Assembly: GCF_014196625.1 (NCBI RefSeq)
Contig: NZ_JACIDZ010000012.1
Span: forward strand, 62,001 to 126,000
Source: Martelella radicis
Lineage (GTDB): Bacteria > Pseudomonadota > Alphaproteobacteria > Rhizobiales > Rhizobiaceae
Direction: 5' to 3'
DNA: 64,000 bases
Made by a program: the position numbers and the translations under genes. Positions within the stretch are counted from its first letter, which is position 1. The number at the start of each line of letters is the position of its first letter. The notes beneath the pieces are model-generated. The model was not told the DNA's origin. It did no database searches and was given only the letters and a program-made list of their open reading frames with translations. Of the stretch, positions 16,933 through 27,463 are shown piece by piece.

Positions 16933-18246
16933 CTATTCGGCCGCCTTGATTGCCATCGGGTTGTTCGGGTGCGATGTCCAGTTGGCGTAGTCGGCGGAAA
17001 CCGTCTTGCCTGTGCGCTGGTCCGTTTCACCCGGCGCAAGCGTCACCATGTCGATGCAGTTCTCGACGGGACAAACATTGACGCAGAGATTGCAGCCCAC
17101 ACAGTCCTCTTCCTTCACCATGAAGTGGCGCTCGCCGTCGACGATCGCCGTGATCGCCTGGTGCGAGGTGTCCTCGCAGGCGATATGGCAGCGCCCGCAT
17201 TTGATACAGGCGTCCTGGTCGATCCGGGCCTTGGTGATGGAATTGAGGTTCAGGTACTGCCAGTCGGTGACATTGGGCACGGCGCGGCCGGAGATTTCGT
17301 CCAGCGTTCTGAAGCCCTTGGAATCCATCCATGCCTCAAGCCCGGAAATCATTTCCTTGACGATCTTGAAGCCGTAGGTCATCGCCGCGGTGCAGACCTG
17401 GACGTTGCCGGCACCAAGCACCATGAATTCGGCCGCGTCACGCCAGGTGGTGATGCCGCCGATGCCGGAGATCGGCAGGCCGGCGGTCTCCGGATCGCGG
17501 GCGATTTCCGCCACCATGTTGAGCGCAATCGGCTTGACCGCCGGGCCGCAATAGCCGCCATGCGTGCCCTTGCCGCCGACCGTCGGGTTGGGCGCGAAAG
17601 TGTCGAGGTCGACGGAGACGATGGAATTGATGGTGTTGATCAGCGACACGGCATCGGTGCCGCCGCGATGGGCCGCGCGGGCCGAGTGACGGATATCGGT
17701 GATGTTCGGCGTCAGCTTGGTGATCACGGGCATGCGCGTATACTGCTTGCACCAGCGCACCACCATCTCGACATATTCCGGCACCTGGCCGACGGCAGCG
17801 CCCATGCCGCGCTCGGACATGCCGTGGGGACAGCCGAAATTGAGCTCGATCCCGTCGGCTCCCGTTTCCTCCACCAGCGGCAGGATCGCCTTCCAGCTCT
17901 CCTCTTCACACGGCACCATGATCGAGACCACGATGGCGCGGTCCGGCCAGCGCATCTTCACTTCCTTGATCTCGCGGAGGTTCAGATAGAGATCGCGGTC
18001 GGTGATCAGCTCGATATTGTTGAGGCCTAGCAGCCGGCGGTCGGCGCCCCAGATCGCGCCGTAACGCGGTCCGTTGACGTTGACGACCGGCGGGCCTTCC
18101 TCGCCCAGCGTCTTCCACACGACGCCGCCCCAGCCTTCGCGGAAGGCGCGCTCGACATTATAGGCCTTGTCCGTCGGCGGAGCGGAGGCGAGCCAGAACG
18201 GGTTGGGCGACTTGATACCGACGAAATTGTTGGAAAGATCAGCCAT
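16933..18246 (-). CDS. preA: Dihydropyrimidine dehydrogenase (NAD+) subunit PreA
   Basis: 437 residues. The N-terminal part is the FMN-binding dihydroorotate-dehydrogenase-like barrel, with the catalytic segment ELNFGCPHGMSERGMG near residue 140 and GISGIGGITTWRDAAEF towards its end. The C-terminal region carries two 4Fe-4S clusters: CIKCGRCHIAC and CVGCNLCVNVCP. With PreT it reduces uracil and thymine to the 5,6-dihydro forms, step one of reductive pyrimidine degradation. It lies 13 nt downstream of preT, in the same order as E. coli preTA. Somewhat longer than E. coli PreA because of a C-terminal tail. Confidence 0.96.
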   Translation of the reverse strand: MADLSNNFVGIKSPNPFWLASAPPTDKAYNVERAFREGWGGVVWKTLGEEGPPVVNVNGPRYGAIWGADRRLLGLNNIELITDRDLYLNLREIKEVKMRWPDRAIVVSIMVPCEEESWKAILPLVEETGADGIELNFGCPHGMSERGMGAAVGQVPEYVEMVVRWCKQYTRMPVITKLTPNITDIRHSARAAHRGGTDAVSLINTINSIVSVDLDTFAPNPTVGGKGTHGGYCGPAVKPIALNMVAEIARDPETAGLPISGIGGITTWRDAAEFMVLGAGNVQVCTAAMTYGFKIVKEMISGLEAWMDSKGFRTLDEISGRAVPNVTDWQYLNLNSITKARIDQDACIKCGRCHIACEDTSHQAITAIVDGERHFMVKEEDCVGCNLCVNVCPVENCIDMVTLAPGETDQRTGKTVSADYANWTSHPNNPMAIKAAE

Positions 18247-18259
18247 GTCCTTGCTCTCC

Positions 18260-19621
18260 TTAAGCCACGGCGCTTGCCAGCGGCGCTTCGCCGGCGAGAA
18301 CGAGATTGATGGAAATGGCGGCGTCGCGGCCCTGCTGGACGGAGGTGACGGTCAGGTCCTCGCCGCGCTTGATGCAGTCGCCACCGGCCCAGACATCGGG
18401 AAGCGACGTCCGGCCCTCGGCGTCGACGGCGATGCGACCGTTCTCCAGTTTAAGCCCTTCAAGATGTTCGGTGACGAAGGTCTGGCCGATCGCCTTCAAT
18501 ACGTGGTCGGCGGCAATCACGCCGGTCTCGCCGGTGCCGACGAGCCTGCCGTCGCGGATTTCCGTATGCTCGAACAGCACGCCGGAGACGCGACCGTTCT
18601 CGCCGATGATTTCCTTCGGCGCGAGGTAGTGGCGGATGAAGACGCCGCGCGAGGCGGCAAGGTCCTGCTCGAACTGCGAAGCGCCCATGGCATCCGCGCC
18701 GCGGCGGTAGCAGAGCGTCACCTCGTCGGCGCCGAGGAGCTTCGACTGGACCGCGGCATCGATCGCCGTCATGCCGCCGCCGAGAACGACGACGTGAGAG
18801 CCGACGGAGACGGTCGAGAGGTCGTCTGCCTGGCGCAGGTTTTCGATGAAATCGACGGCGTTTTCGCAGGCGCCGAGGTCCTCACCGGGGATGCCGAGTT
18901 CGTTGACGCCGCCAAGGCCCATGCCGAGGAAGACCGCATCATAATCGCGGCGCAGCTCTTCGAGGGTAAAATCGCGCCCGAGCATCTGGCCGCCCCGGAT
19001 CTCGATCCCGCCGATTTCCAAGAGATAGGCGATTTCCTTCTGGGCGAAATCATCGACCGTCTTGTAGGCGGCAAGGCCGTATTCATTGAGGCCGCCGGCC
19101 TTGTCCCTGGCTTCCAGCACGATCACGTCATGGCCGGCCATGGCGAGGCGATGGGCGCTGGCAAGACCCGCTGGCCCGGCGCCGACCACGGCGACGCGTT
19201 TTCCGGTCTCGTGGGCGCGTGTATAGAACTGCGTGTTCTTTTCCATCGCCGTATCGGTGGCGTAGCGCTGGAGAAGGCCGATCTCGACGGGCTTTTCCTC
19301 CGCCGTGTTGCGCACGCAGGCTTCCTCGCACAGCGTTTCGGTGGGACAGACGCGGGCGCACATGCCGCCGAAAATATTCTGGTCGAAGATGGTCTTCGCA
19401 GCGCCCAGCGGATTGTCCGTGGAGATCTGGCGGATGAACAGCGGAATGTCGATCGCCGTCGGACAGGCCGTCATGCAGGGCGCGTCGTAGCAGAAATAGC
19501 AGCGATCGGCCTCAACCGCCGCCTCATGCCGGTCGAGCGGCGGGTGCAGGTCGGCAAAATTCTTGTGATAATCGTCGGGCGCAAGGCGCCCGCCTTTCAA
19601 GGCAGGTTCCGGATTTCGCAT
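18260..19621 (-). CDS. preT: Dihydropyrimidine dehydrogenase subunit PreT
   Basis: 453 residues from ATG 19621 (MRNPEPALKGGRL), preceded by GGGGAAC; a longer frame upstream would read through the promoter region. The N-terminus has the Fe-S-binding cysteines of the GltD-like family (RCYFCYDAPCMTACPTAIDI and CARVCPTETLCEEAC), followed by the FAD-binding GAGPAGLASAHRLA and the NAD(P)H-binding VVLGGGMTAIDAAV. It supplies electrons to PreA. A RutR-like box lies 56 nt upstream, tying preTA to the same control as the hydA operon 7 kb away. Confidence 0.95.
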   Translation of the reverse strand: MRNPEPALKGGRLAPDDYHKNFADLHPPLDRHEAAVEADRCYFCYDAPCMTACPTAIDIPLFIRQISTDNPLGAAKTIFDQNIFGGMCARVCPTETLCEEACVRNTAEEKPVEIGLLQRYATDTAMEKNTQFYTRAHETGKRVAVVGAGPAGLASAHRLAMAGHDVIVLEARDKAGGLNEYGLAAYKTVDDFAQKEIAYLLEIGGIEIRGGQMLGRDFTLEELRRDYDAVFLGMGLGGVNELGIPGEDLGACENAVDFIENLRQADDLSTVSVGSHVVVLGGGMTAIDAAVQSKLLGADEVTLCYRRGADAMGASQFEQDLAASRGVFIRHYLAPKEIIGENGRVSGVLFEHTEIRDGRLVGTGETGVIAADHVLKAIGQTFVTEHLEGLKLENGRIAVDAEGRTSLPDVWAGGDCIKRGEDLTVTSVQQGRDAAISINLVLAGEAPLASAVA

Positions 19622-19676
19622 CGCAATGTTCCCCGTTTTTAACGTTGTTGAGGAAATGCTACCGCGAAATAAAAAT

Positions 19677-19692
19677 TTTATCAAACGGTAAA
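19677..19692. promoter_or_regulatory. Weaker RutR-like box upstream of preT
   Basis: TTTATCAAACGGTAAA matches the RutR consensus TTGACCANNTGGTCAA at about 10 of 14 defined positions and is near-symmetrical. It lies 56 nt upstream of the preT start codon within AT-rich sequence expected to contain the promoter. Support comes from position and the stronger box beside rutR; alone the match is marginal. Confidence 0.5.
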
Positions 19693-19801
19693 AGTTTTGG
19701 CCGCCGATGCGCGCTGCATCCTGAAGGAAAAGGGAAGGCGGCTCGGCGTGGTCTGGCGCGTCCGGCATCAAGCCGAGCACGGCTGTCGGAAGCAGTCTTG
19801 A

Positions 19802-20188
19802 TCAGAAAATGTCGAGTGCGCCGCGTTTCTTGCGGTCGGCGTCTTCCCTCAGATGGTTGACGTTTTCCCGCCAAAGCAAGGACGCGCCGGCGACCATAGC
19901 GATTGCGATCGCCAGCATCGCGCCTATCAGGAGATCACGGGCAAGGGCGTGATTGATGATCTCCTGATAGGCGCTGCCGGAAGAACCCGAAAACGGCAGG
20001 TATTCGGAAAAGAAAGTCGATGCCGGGTCGGCTGCCGAAATCGGTGCGTTTTCGAAGCCGGTTCGAGCCGCTGCCTGCAGGGGAGCCATCGCCATCAGCG
20101 CTGGCATGCCCATGAACGCCATGGCCGCAAGCCAGCGCCTTGACGCCTTCGATCGAACCGTTTTCAACATTTGCGTTGTCGTCCACAT
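19802..20188 (-). CDS. Hypothetical membrane protein
   Basis: 128 residues starting at ATG 20188 after GAAGGAGAAGG, a good ribosome-binding site. An N-terminal hydrophobic segment (RWLAAMAFMGMPALMAMAP, then AAA) looks like a signal peptide, followed by an exported region (about 45-85), a transmembrane helix (LLIGAMLAIAIAMVAGASLL) and a basic cytosolic tail ending KKRGALDIF. No family recognised. Lies between preT and the divergent aatA region; no operon partner. Confidence 0.65.
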   Translation of the reverse strand: MWTTTQMLKTVRSKASRRWLAAMAFMGMPALMAMAPLQAAARTGFENAPISAADPASTFFSEYLPFSGSSGSAYQEIINHALARDLLIGAMLAIAIAMVAGASLLWRENVNHLREDADRKKRGALDIF

Positions 20189-21717
<1,529 letters not shown>

Positions 21718-21743
21718 GCAAGACGGTCGCTCAATGCATCAAG

Positions 21744-21769
21744 GGGCGCGCCGGCGGCGCGCCCTTTTT
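21744..21769 (+). terminator. Rho-independent terminator of aatA
   Basis: Perfect 9-bp stem GGGCGCGCC / GGCGCGCCC with a GGC loop followed by TTTTT, 26 nt after the aatA stop codon. Confidence 0.9.
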
Positions 21770-21842
21770 CGTGCCGGTCGCGCTTAACAGGCAATGTCAT
21801 TGGCGCTATAGCCGTGGTTGTTCACCATCGAGCCGGGATGTC

Positions 21843-22979
21843 ATGAAACTGAGCTTCTTCTCCGTATCCAGCCTGTCCGCCATGGCGGCGTTGCTCCGAC
21901 TGGTCAGTTTGCTGCTGCTTTTCTTGCCGGCCGGCGCCATCTGGGCGCAACAACCGGCGGACCAGACGGCGGCCGCCGAACAGGCTCCCGTGGCGGTCGG
22001 CGTGCATGCCGTGCCGCCCTTCGTGATGAAGGATCGCGACGGGTCCTGGTACGGGCTCGGCGTCGACATGATGAATGCTCTCGGGCGCAGCCTTGATATC
22101 GACTATCGCTTCGTCGAGACCGATCCGGCCGACATGGTCGCAAGGGTTGAGGACGGAACGCTTGGCGCGGCGATCGGCCCCGTTCCGATCAATGCGCGCG
22201 ACGAGGCGGTGATCGACTTTTCCCAGCCCTATTACAGCGGCAGCGTCGGCGTCGCGGTCCGGCTCGTCGACCGGCTCGGCCCGCGCTTCATGCTGGAACT
22301 GCTGACCTCGCCGGCCTTTCTCTACATGCTCGGCCTTTTGACCGGCCCCGTCTTCATCATCGGCGCGCTGATCTGGCTTCTGGAGCGACGGGCCAATCCC
22401 GAACAGTTCGAACCGCGGCCGGCACGCGGGGTGTTCTCCGGTTTCTGGTGGGCGACGGTGACGATGACCACGGTCGGCTATGGCGACAAGGCACCGGTGA
22501 CCTTTCTCGGTCGACTCCTTGCGATGTTCTGGATGTTTGCGGCCCTGATCCTGGCGGCGATCACGACCGCGCAGCTTGCCGCCGGCCTTACTTCGTCGAT
22601 CAACACCAGTGCGATGGAGACCGTCGGCGATCTCGGCGGCCTCGATGTTGGCACGGTCGCCGGCTCGTCGGCATCCGCTGAACTCGATATCCTGCATATC
22701 GACGCGCGCGACTTTGCGGATGTGAACGCCGGCCTCGACGCGCTGGCGCGCGACGAGATCGACGCCTTCGTCTATGACCGGGCGGCGCTGCAATGGGGCC
22801 TTCGCAATTATTCCGGCCTCTATCTGGCCGGGCTTTCCTTCTCTCAGCAGAATTACGGCCTAATCCTGCCGCAGAATGATCCGAAGCGCGATGCGATCAA
22901 CATCGCCATCCTGTCGACGCTGGCGAGCGAACAATGGCATCTGATCGTCGATCGCTACCTGCCGTCGGACGGACGCTGA
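21843..22979 (+). CDS. GluR0-like prokaryotic glutamate-receptor potassium channel
   Basis: 378 residues, close to the 397 of Synechocystis GluR0. A signal peptide (about 1-35) is followed by solute-binding lobe 1 (48-140), helix M1 (about 158-180), a re-entrant pore with the K+-selectivity filter TVGYGD (210-215), helix M2 (about 225-249) and binding lobe 2 (262-374). This split-lobe arrangement is that of ionotropic glutamate receptors. The amino-acid contacts of the binding fold are present: R119 in INARDEAVIDFSQPYY and D312 in DAFVYDR. Start ATG 21843 chosen for the signal peptide. It ends overlapping the convergent LysR gene by 25 nt. The ligand is inferred to be an amino acid; gating is not shown. 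Confidence 0.88.
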   Translation: MKLSFFSVSSLSAMAALLRLVSLLLLFLPAGAIWAQQPADQTAAAEQAPVAVGVHAVPPFVMKDRDGSWYGLGVDMMNALGRSLDIDYRFVETDPADMVARVEDGTLGAAIGPVPINARDEAVIDFSQPYYSGSVGVAVRLVDRLGPRFMLELLTSPAFLYMLGLLTGPVFIIGALIWLLERRANPEQFEPRPARGVFSGFWWATVTMTTVGYGDKAPVTFLGRLLAMFWMFAALILAAITTAQLAAGLTSSINTSAMETVGDLGGLDVGTVAGSSASAELDILHIDARDFADVNAGLDALARDEIDAFVYDRAALQWGLRNYSGLYLAGLSFSQQNYGLILPQNDPKRDAINIAILSTLASEQWHLIVDRYLPSDGR

Positions 22980-23866
22980 TCCCACGCAAGATAGGCCTTC
23001 AACCCGTTTGCCAACGCATCGAAGGTGACCCGGCAGCGCGGCGAATGGCGCAAGTCCTCGTGCATCACCACGAAGAGAGGCAGGCTGAGCGGCACCTGTC
23101 CCACAAGCACCTCGTCAAGACGCGGATCGCGGCGGCCGATCGGCGCTTGGCAAAAGCCGAAGCCGCATCCTGCGCGGATCGCCGCCAGTTGCGCCAGGTT
23201 GCTGTCGGAGCGGAAGTCGAAATCAGGGAGCGTCATGTCGCCGAAGGCGCTCAGCGCCTCGCGGATATAGACCAGTTCGTGATCGAAGCCGATGGTGGGA
23301 ACGTCGGCGACATCTGCGAGTTTGGCAGGCGCACCGTGACGCTCGATCACCTCCCGGCGGGCGAAGCAGCCGATCGGGATCACGCCGATACTGCGCACAA
23401 GAAGCGCGTCTTGCGTCGGTTCCACCATCCTGACGGCTATATCGGCCTTGCGCGCCAGAATGTCCTCCACCGCGTCGGAGACCGAGACTTCGATATCGAG
23501 CGCGGGATGGGCTGCCATCAGCGGGGCAAGAATTTCGGGCAGGACTTCGATCGCGATGACATCGGACGCGCTGATCCTGACGCTGCCTGCAACAGCGCTC
23601 CGGCTTTCCGATGCCGTCCGGCGGATCGCATCAGCCGAAGCGGCCATGGCCTCAGCAAGATGGCGCATGGCGCGCGCCGTGTCCGTCGGCTCCAGCCCGC
23701 GCTGCGATCGGGTAAACAATTGCTGGCCCGCTTCTGTCTCCAGCGCCTCGATATGGCGGCCGACGGTCGGCTGCGTCAGTCCGAGCCGGCGCGCCGCGCC
23801 GGAGAGCGTGCCGGTATCGAGCACGGCCAGCAAGGTTCGATAGTGATCCCAACTCATTCTTTCCAT
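22955..23866 (-). CDS. LysR-family transcriptional regulator
   Basis: 303 residues (300 if started at the ATG at 23857, MSWDHYRTLL, which I consider equally likely). N-terminal winged helix-turn-helix (TGTLSGAARRLGLTQPTVGRHIEALE, written in two parts: TGTLSGAARRLGL and TQPTVGRHIEALE), then a LysR substrate domain. Divergent from the NAD-dependent epimerase gene across a 99-nt region with palindromes, so the epimerase is its likely target. The 3' end overlaps the channel gene convergently by 25 nt. Confidence 0.92.
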   Translation of the reverse strand: MERMSWDHYRTLLAVLDTGTLSGAARRLGLTQPTVGRHIEALETEAGQQLFTRSQRGLEPTDTARAMRHLAEAMAASADAIRRTASESRSAVAGSVRISASDVIAIEVLPEILAPLMAAHPALDIEVSVSDAVEDILARKADIAVRMVEPTQDALLVRSIGVIPIGCFARREVIERHGAPAKLADVADVPTIGFDHELVYIREALSAFGDMTLPDFDFRSDSNLAQLAAIRAGCGFGFCQAPIGRRDPRLDEVLVGQVPLSLPLFVVMHEDLRHSPRCRVTFDALANGLKAYLAWDQRPSDGR

Positions 23867-23900
23867 ACAAATATGTATAGCATCGGTACATTTTTATACA
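23865..23900. promoter_or_regulatory. Palindromic sites in the LysR/epimerase divergent region
   Basis: ATACAAATATGTAT (23865-23878) is an inverted repeat with ATACA/TGTAT arms, and GTACATTTTTATAC (23886-23899) is a related imperfect one. Both fit the short dyads contacted by LysR proteins and lie directly upstream of the LysR gene. The first overlaps the 5'-most possible start codon of that gene, which supports autorepression or the later start. Confidence 0.5.
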
Positions 23901-23965
23901 ATTCCGTTTTGATAAGATTTCTCCGATCATGGCTTTGGTTTTTGACACGATAAAGGACTGGACCG

Positions 23966-24988
23966 ATGACTGAGACCAATTCCCCCAATGCGCTCGTGAC
24001 GCGCCCGCTCGCCCTTATCCTCGGCGCCAGCGGCGGCGTCGGCGGCGCGGTAGCCGCAGCGCTGCACCGGCGCGGCTATCGCATCCGCGCGATGAACCGC
24101 AATCACGAGAAGCAGACGCGCAAATTCCCGGCCTATGAATGGGTTGCCGGTGACGCCATGAAGCTTGAAGATGTCATGGCGGCGGCCGAAGGCGCGACCC
24201 TCATCTTCCACGGCGTCAACCCGCCGGGCTACCGCAACTGGCAGAAGCTCGTGCTCCCGATGCTGGACAACACCATCACCGCGGCCAAGGCCAATCGCGC
24301 GCGTATCCTGTTCCCCGGCACGGTTTACAATTTCGGGCCGGACGCTCTGCCTGGGCCGACGGAAGACAGCCCGCAGAACGCGACGACCCGCAAGGGCCGC
24401 ATCCGTATCGAGGTGGAGGCGCGGCTCAGGGAAGCGGCCTGGAACGGCACGCAGGTCATTCTCGTCAGGGCAGGGGACTTCTTCGGCGGATCAAGCGGGG
24501 CCAATAGCTGGTTCGGCCAGATGGTCAAGCCCGGAAAGCCGCTCCGTTCGGTCACGCGGCTGAGCGCGCCCGGAACCGGTCATCAATGGGCCTATCTGCC
24601 GGACCTCGGCGAGACCTTTGCCGCGTTGGATGCCCGTGCCCGCGAACTTCCGGCCTATGCGAATTTTCACTTCGAGGGCTATTGGGACGAAGACGGGACT
24701 GGGATGATCGAGGCGATCAGACGCGCAGCAAACAACCCCGACCTGCCTGCCCGCCCGTTTCCCTGGTTCCTCGTGCCCCTGCTCGCGCCCTTCATGCCGT
24801 TGATGCGTGAAGTCCTCGAGATCCGCTATCTCTGGCGTACGCCGATGCACATGAAGAATGACCGGTTGGTGAAGGTGCTCGGCCACGAGCCGCGTACGCC
24901 GCTCGACGAGGCGGTCAGGCGCGCGCTCGGTGATCTCGGCGCGATGACGCCGGAGGAGGATGGCGCAAGGCAGCCGAGCGCTGCCTGA
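23966..24988 (+). CDS. NAD(P)-dependent epimerase/dehydratase-like (extended SDR) protein
   Basis: 340 residues. Rossmann fold with a nucleotide-binding glycine motif near the N-terminus (LALILGASGGVGGAVAAAL) after a 15-residue leader, an SDR-like middle (ILFPGTVYNFGP, with a Tyr in the active-site region but no YxxxK seen) and a C-terminal substrate domain. Length fits an extended SDR. Probably an oxidoreductase or an atypical NmrA-like redox sensor. Divergent from, and probably controlled by, the LysR gene. The substrate is not deducible. Confidence 0.8.
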   Translation: MTETNSPNALVTRPLALILGASGGVGGAVAAALHRRGYRIRAMNRNHEKQTRKFPAYEWVAGDAMKLEDVMAAAEGATLIFHGVNPPGYRNWQKLVLPMLDNTITAAKANRARILFPGTVYNFGPDALPGPTEDSPQNATTRKGRIRIEVEARLREAAWNGTQVILVRAGDFFGGSSGANSWFGQMVKPGKPLRSVTRLSAPGTGHQWAYLPDLGETFAALDARARELPAYANFHFEGYWDEDGTGMIEAIRRAANNPDLPARPFPWFLVPLLAPFMPLMREVLEIRYLWRTPMHMKNDRLVKVLGHEPRTPLDEAVRRALGDLGAMTPEEDGARQPSAA

Positions 24989-24992
24989 AAGT

Positions 24993-26087
24993 TCAAAGCC
25001 CCAGGAAGGAGAGCATGATGAAGGTTGCGAACAGCACGAAATGCGTCATGCCTTCGATCGCATTGGTCTCGCCGTCGCTGACATTGATGGCGGCGGCGAC
25101 CAGCGTGATGGCGACCATGGTGATCTGAACCGGGGTCATGGCCATGGTGAAGGGCTGGCCGGTGAAAAGCGCGATCGCCTCGACCACCGGCACGGTCAGG
25201 ATCACGGTCGAAAGCGATGCGCCGAGCGCGATGTTGACGACCGCCTGCATTCGGTTCTTAAGCGCGGCCCGGAGCGCGGTCAGAATCTCCGGCCCTGCCG
25301 CGATCGATGCCACGAGGATCGCCGTCAGCGCCAGCGGCGCGCCGGTTCCCTCAAGGCCGTCGGAAAGAAGGGCGGACATGAACTCCGCCAGAAGGCCGAT
25401 CAGCGCCACGCCGGCCAGGATCACGCCGACCGAAAGCGCCGTCGGCCCGTGCTCCTCCTCATCGGCCGCGCTCTGCTCCGCGCCCGCCCGCATCTTTGGA
25501 TAGCGGTAGGAGAAGAAATAGCTGTGCTGGCCGACCTGCATCTTCAGGAATACGGCGTAGAGCGCCAGCATGGCGACGATGGTGAAGGCCGAATAGTAGT
25601 GCCAGCTTTCCGCAGGCACGAAATCCGGCACGATCATCGAGATGCCCATGGCGGTCAGGATCATCACCGAATAGGTGCGGCCGGAATCGTCATTATAGGG
25701 CTGCTCGCCGTGCTTCAGCCCGCCAATCAGCGCGGCGAGGCCGAGAATGCCGTTGATATCGAGCATGACGGCCGAGTAGATCGTGTCGCGGACGAGCGTC
25801 GGTTGCTGGGTTTGCTGCATCATGATCACCAGGATCAGCACCTCGACCAGCACGGCCGAGAGGGTCAGGATCATCGTGCCGTAGGGTTCGCCCGCCTTGG
25901 CGGCGAGGATCTCGGCGTGATGCGCGACGCGCATGGAGGCGCAGGCGATCGAGACGATCAGCACGGCGGCACCCATCAGGGCAAAGAGCTGGCCGGCCTC
26001 CATGACGGCATGCTCGAACAGATAGGCGAACAGGGCCATCGGAACCGCCTGCAGAAGCAGGATTTCACCACGCAGAAATTTCAACAT
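24993..26087 (-). CDS. chaA: ChaA-type Ca2+(Na+)/H+ antiporter
   Basis: 364-residue polytopic membrane protein of the CaCA superfamily, nearly the length of E. coli ChaA (366). Two alpha-repeat regions are visible: GEPYGTMILTLSAVLVEVLI in the first half with the catalytic glutamate, and ASIAAGPEILTALRAALKNR in the second half. An acidic cytosolic loop (SAADEEEHG) separates the halves. Exports Ca2+, Na+ or K+ in exchange for protons in other bacteria. It ends 4 nt from the convergent epimerase gene and starts 44 nt from the stop of the old yellow enzyme gene on the same strand, so may share its transcript. Confidence 0.88.
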   Translation of the reverse strand: MLKFLRGEILLLQAVPMALFAYLFEHAVMEAGQLFALMGAAVLIVSIACASMRVAHHAEILAAKAGEPYGTMILTLSAVLVEVLILVIMMQQTQQPTLVRDTIYSAVMLDINGILGLAALIGGLKHGEQPYNDDSGRTYSVMILTAMGISMIVPDFVPAESWHYYSAFTIVAMLALYAVFLKMQVGQHSYFFSYRYPKMRAGAEQSAADEEEHGPTALSVGVILAGVALIGLLAEFMSALLSDGLEGTGAPLALTAILVASIAAGPEILTALRAALKNRMQAVVNIALGASLSTVILTVPVVEAIALFTGQPFTMAMTPVQITMVAITLVAAAINVSDGETNAIEGMTHFVLFATFIMLSFLGL

Positions 26088-26131
26088 TGTTCGAGCGACC
26101 CTGTTCTGTCGCCCCGAAGGGCGTGCGATTT

Positions 26132-27247
26132 TCAGCCGCCCAGCACGGGATAGTCGGTGTAGCCCTTCTCATCACCGCCGAACAGCGTCCTCTGATCCAA
26201 CGCATTGAGCTGCGCATTGATCCGCAGGCGGCGCACAAGATCGGGATTGGCGACGAACGGGCGGCCGAAACAGATCAGGTCGGCACGCTCCTTTTCCAGT
26301 GCATCGATGGCGAGCTGCCGGTCGTAGCCATTATTGACCATCCAGGCCCCGGAGCCATCGGTCCGGTAGTAGGTCTCGCGCATTTCCTCGTAATTGAACG
26401 GTTCTGGCCCCTGCTGGTAGACGCGGTCGCCGCCGGTCGCGCCCTCGATGACATGAACATAAGCGAGATCATAGGCGCTGAGCTGGCTTGCCAGATAGTT
26501 GAAGAGCGCCTGGGGCTTGTCGTCGTGGATATCATTCGACGGCGCGACGGGCGACAGGCGGATGGCGGTGCGGCCGGGGCCGATCTCGCGCGAGATTGCG
26601 CCGACAACATCGAACATGAAGCGCGCGCGGTTTTCCAGTGGGCCGCCGTAGAGGTCGGTGCGTTGATTGGCGCCGGAGCGCAGGAACTGGTCGACGAGAT
26701 ATCCATTGGCGCCGTGAATTTCGACGCCGTCGAACCCGGCTTCCATGGCGCGGGCGGCGGCGCGCCGGAAATCCTCGATGATGCTGGAGATTTCATAGGG
26801 CTTGAGCTGACGCGGCATCGAGGTTTCGATGAAATCGCTGCTGCCGTCGGAATAGACGACGAAGGTCTTGGCTCGCGCCTGGATGGGCGATGGGGCGACT
26901 GGCGGGTCACCGAAAGGCTGCAGCGATTTGTGCGAGATACGCCCGACATGGACGAGCTGGCAGAAGATCTTTCCGCCCGATTCGTGCACTGCCGTCGTCA
27001 CATGCCGCCAGCCTTCGACGGCCTCATCGCTGTAAATGCCCGGCGCATGCGAATAGCCCTGGCCCTGTTCGGTGATTGCCGTTGCCTCGGAAATGATCAG
27101 GCCGGCGGAGGCGCGCTGCCGGTAATATTCGACGTTGAGCTCGTTCGGAACGGCATCGGGGGAACGGTTGCGCATCAGCGGACCCATGATGATGCGGTTT
27201 TCGAGAGTGACGTCGCCGATCGTGATGGGATCAAAAAGATTGGCCAT
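26132..27247 (-). CDS. Old yellow enzyme, N-ethylmaleimide reductase-like
   Basis: 371-residue FMN-dependent ene-reductase. FMN and substrate contacts are visible: GPLMRNRS, the H178/N181/Y183 group in EIHGANGYLVDQFL and the C-terminal GRPFVANPDL phosphate-binding segment. This is the NemA/PETN-reductase class that reduces activated alkenes, maleimides and nitro compounds using NADPH. Same strand as chaA downstream. Its upstream region (27248-27460) borders the terminator of the sRNA pair; no obvious operator found. Confidence 0.92.
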   Translation of the reverse strand: MANLFDPITIGDVTLENRIIMGPLMRNRSPDAVPNELNVEYYRQRASAGLIISEATAITEQGQGYSHAPGIYSDEAVEGWRHVTTAVHESGGKIFCQLVHVGRISHKSLQPFGDPPVAPSPIQARAKTFVVYSDGSSDFIETSMPRQLKPYEISSIIEDFRRAAARAMEAGFDGVEIHGANGYLVDQFLRSGANQRTDLYGGPLENRARFMFDVVGAISREIGPGRTAIRLSPVAPSNDIHDDKPQALFNYLASQLSAYDLAYVHVIEGATGGDRVYQQGPEPFNYEEMRETYYRTDGSGAWMVNNGYDRQLAIDALEKERADLICFGRPFVANPDLVRRLRINAQLNALDQRTLFGGDEKGYTDYPVLGG

Positions 27248-27463
27248 TCAATTCCTTTCCGTCTCGGGCCCTCGAAGCTTTGTCCTGTGTAGCCTACGCC
27301 AGACGTATGCGCAATTTTGCAATGGTCCCGAAAAGCCCTTCGAAAGCCATTGCGCCGCCGTCACCTCGAAAGGTCTTGTCGTTCTAGACCACAAAAAGAC
27401 AAGAAAGCGTATACGTATTGAAGTGCCGAAGGGTGCTGCCGGTTCCCGGCCTTGACGCGAGGC

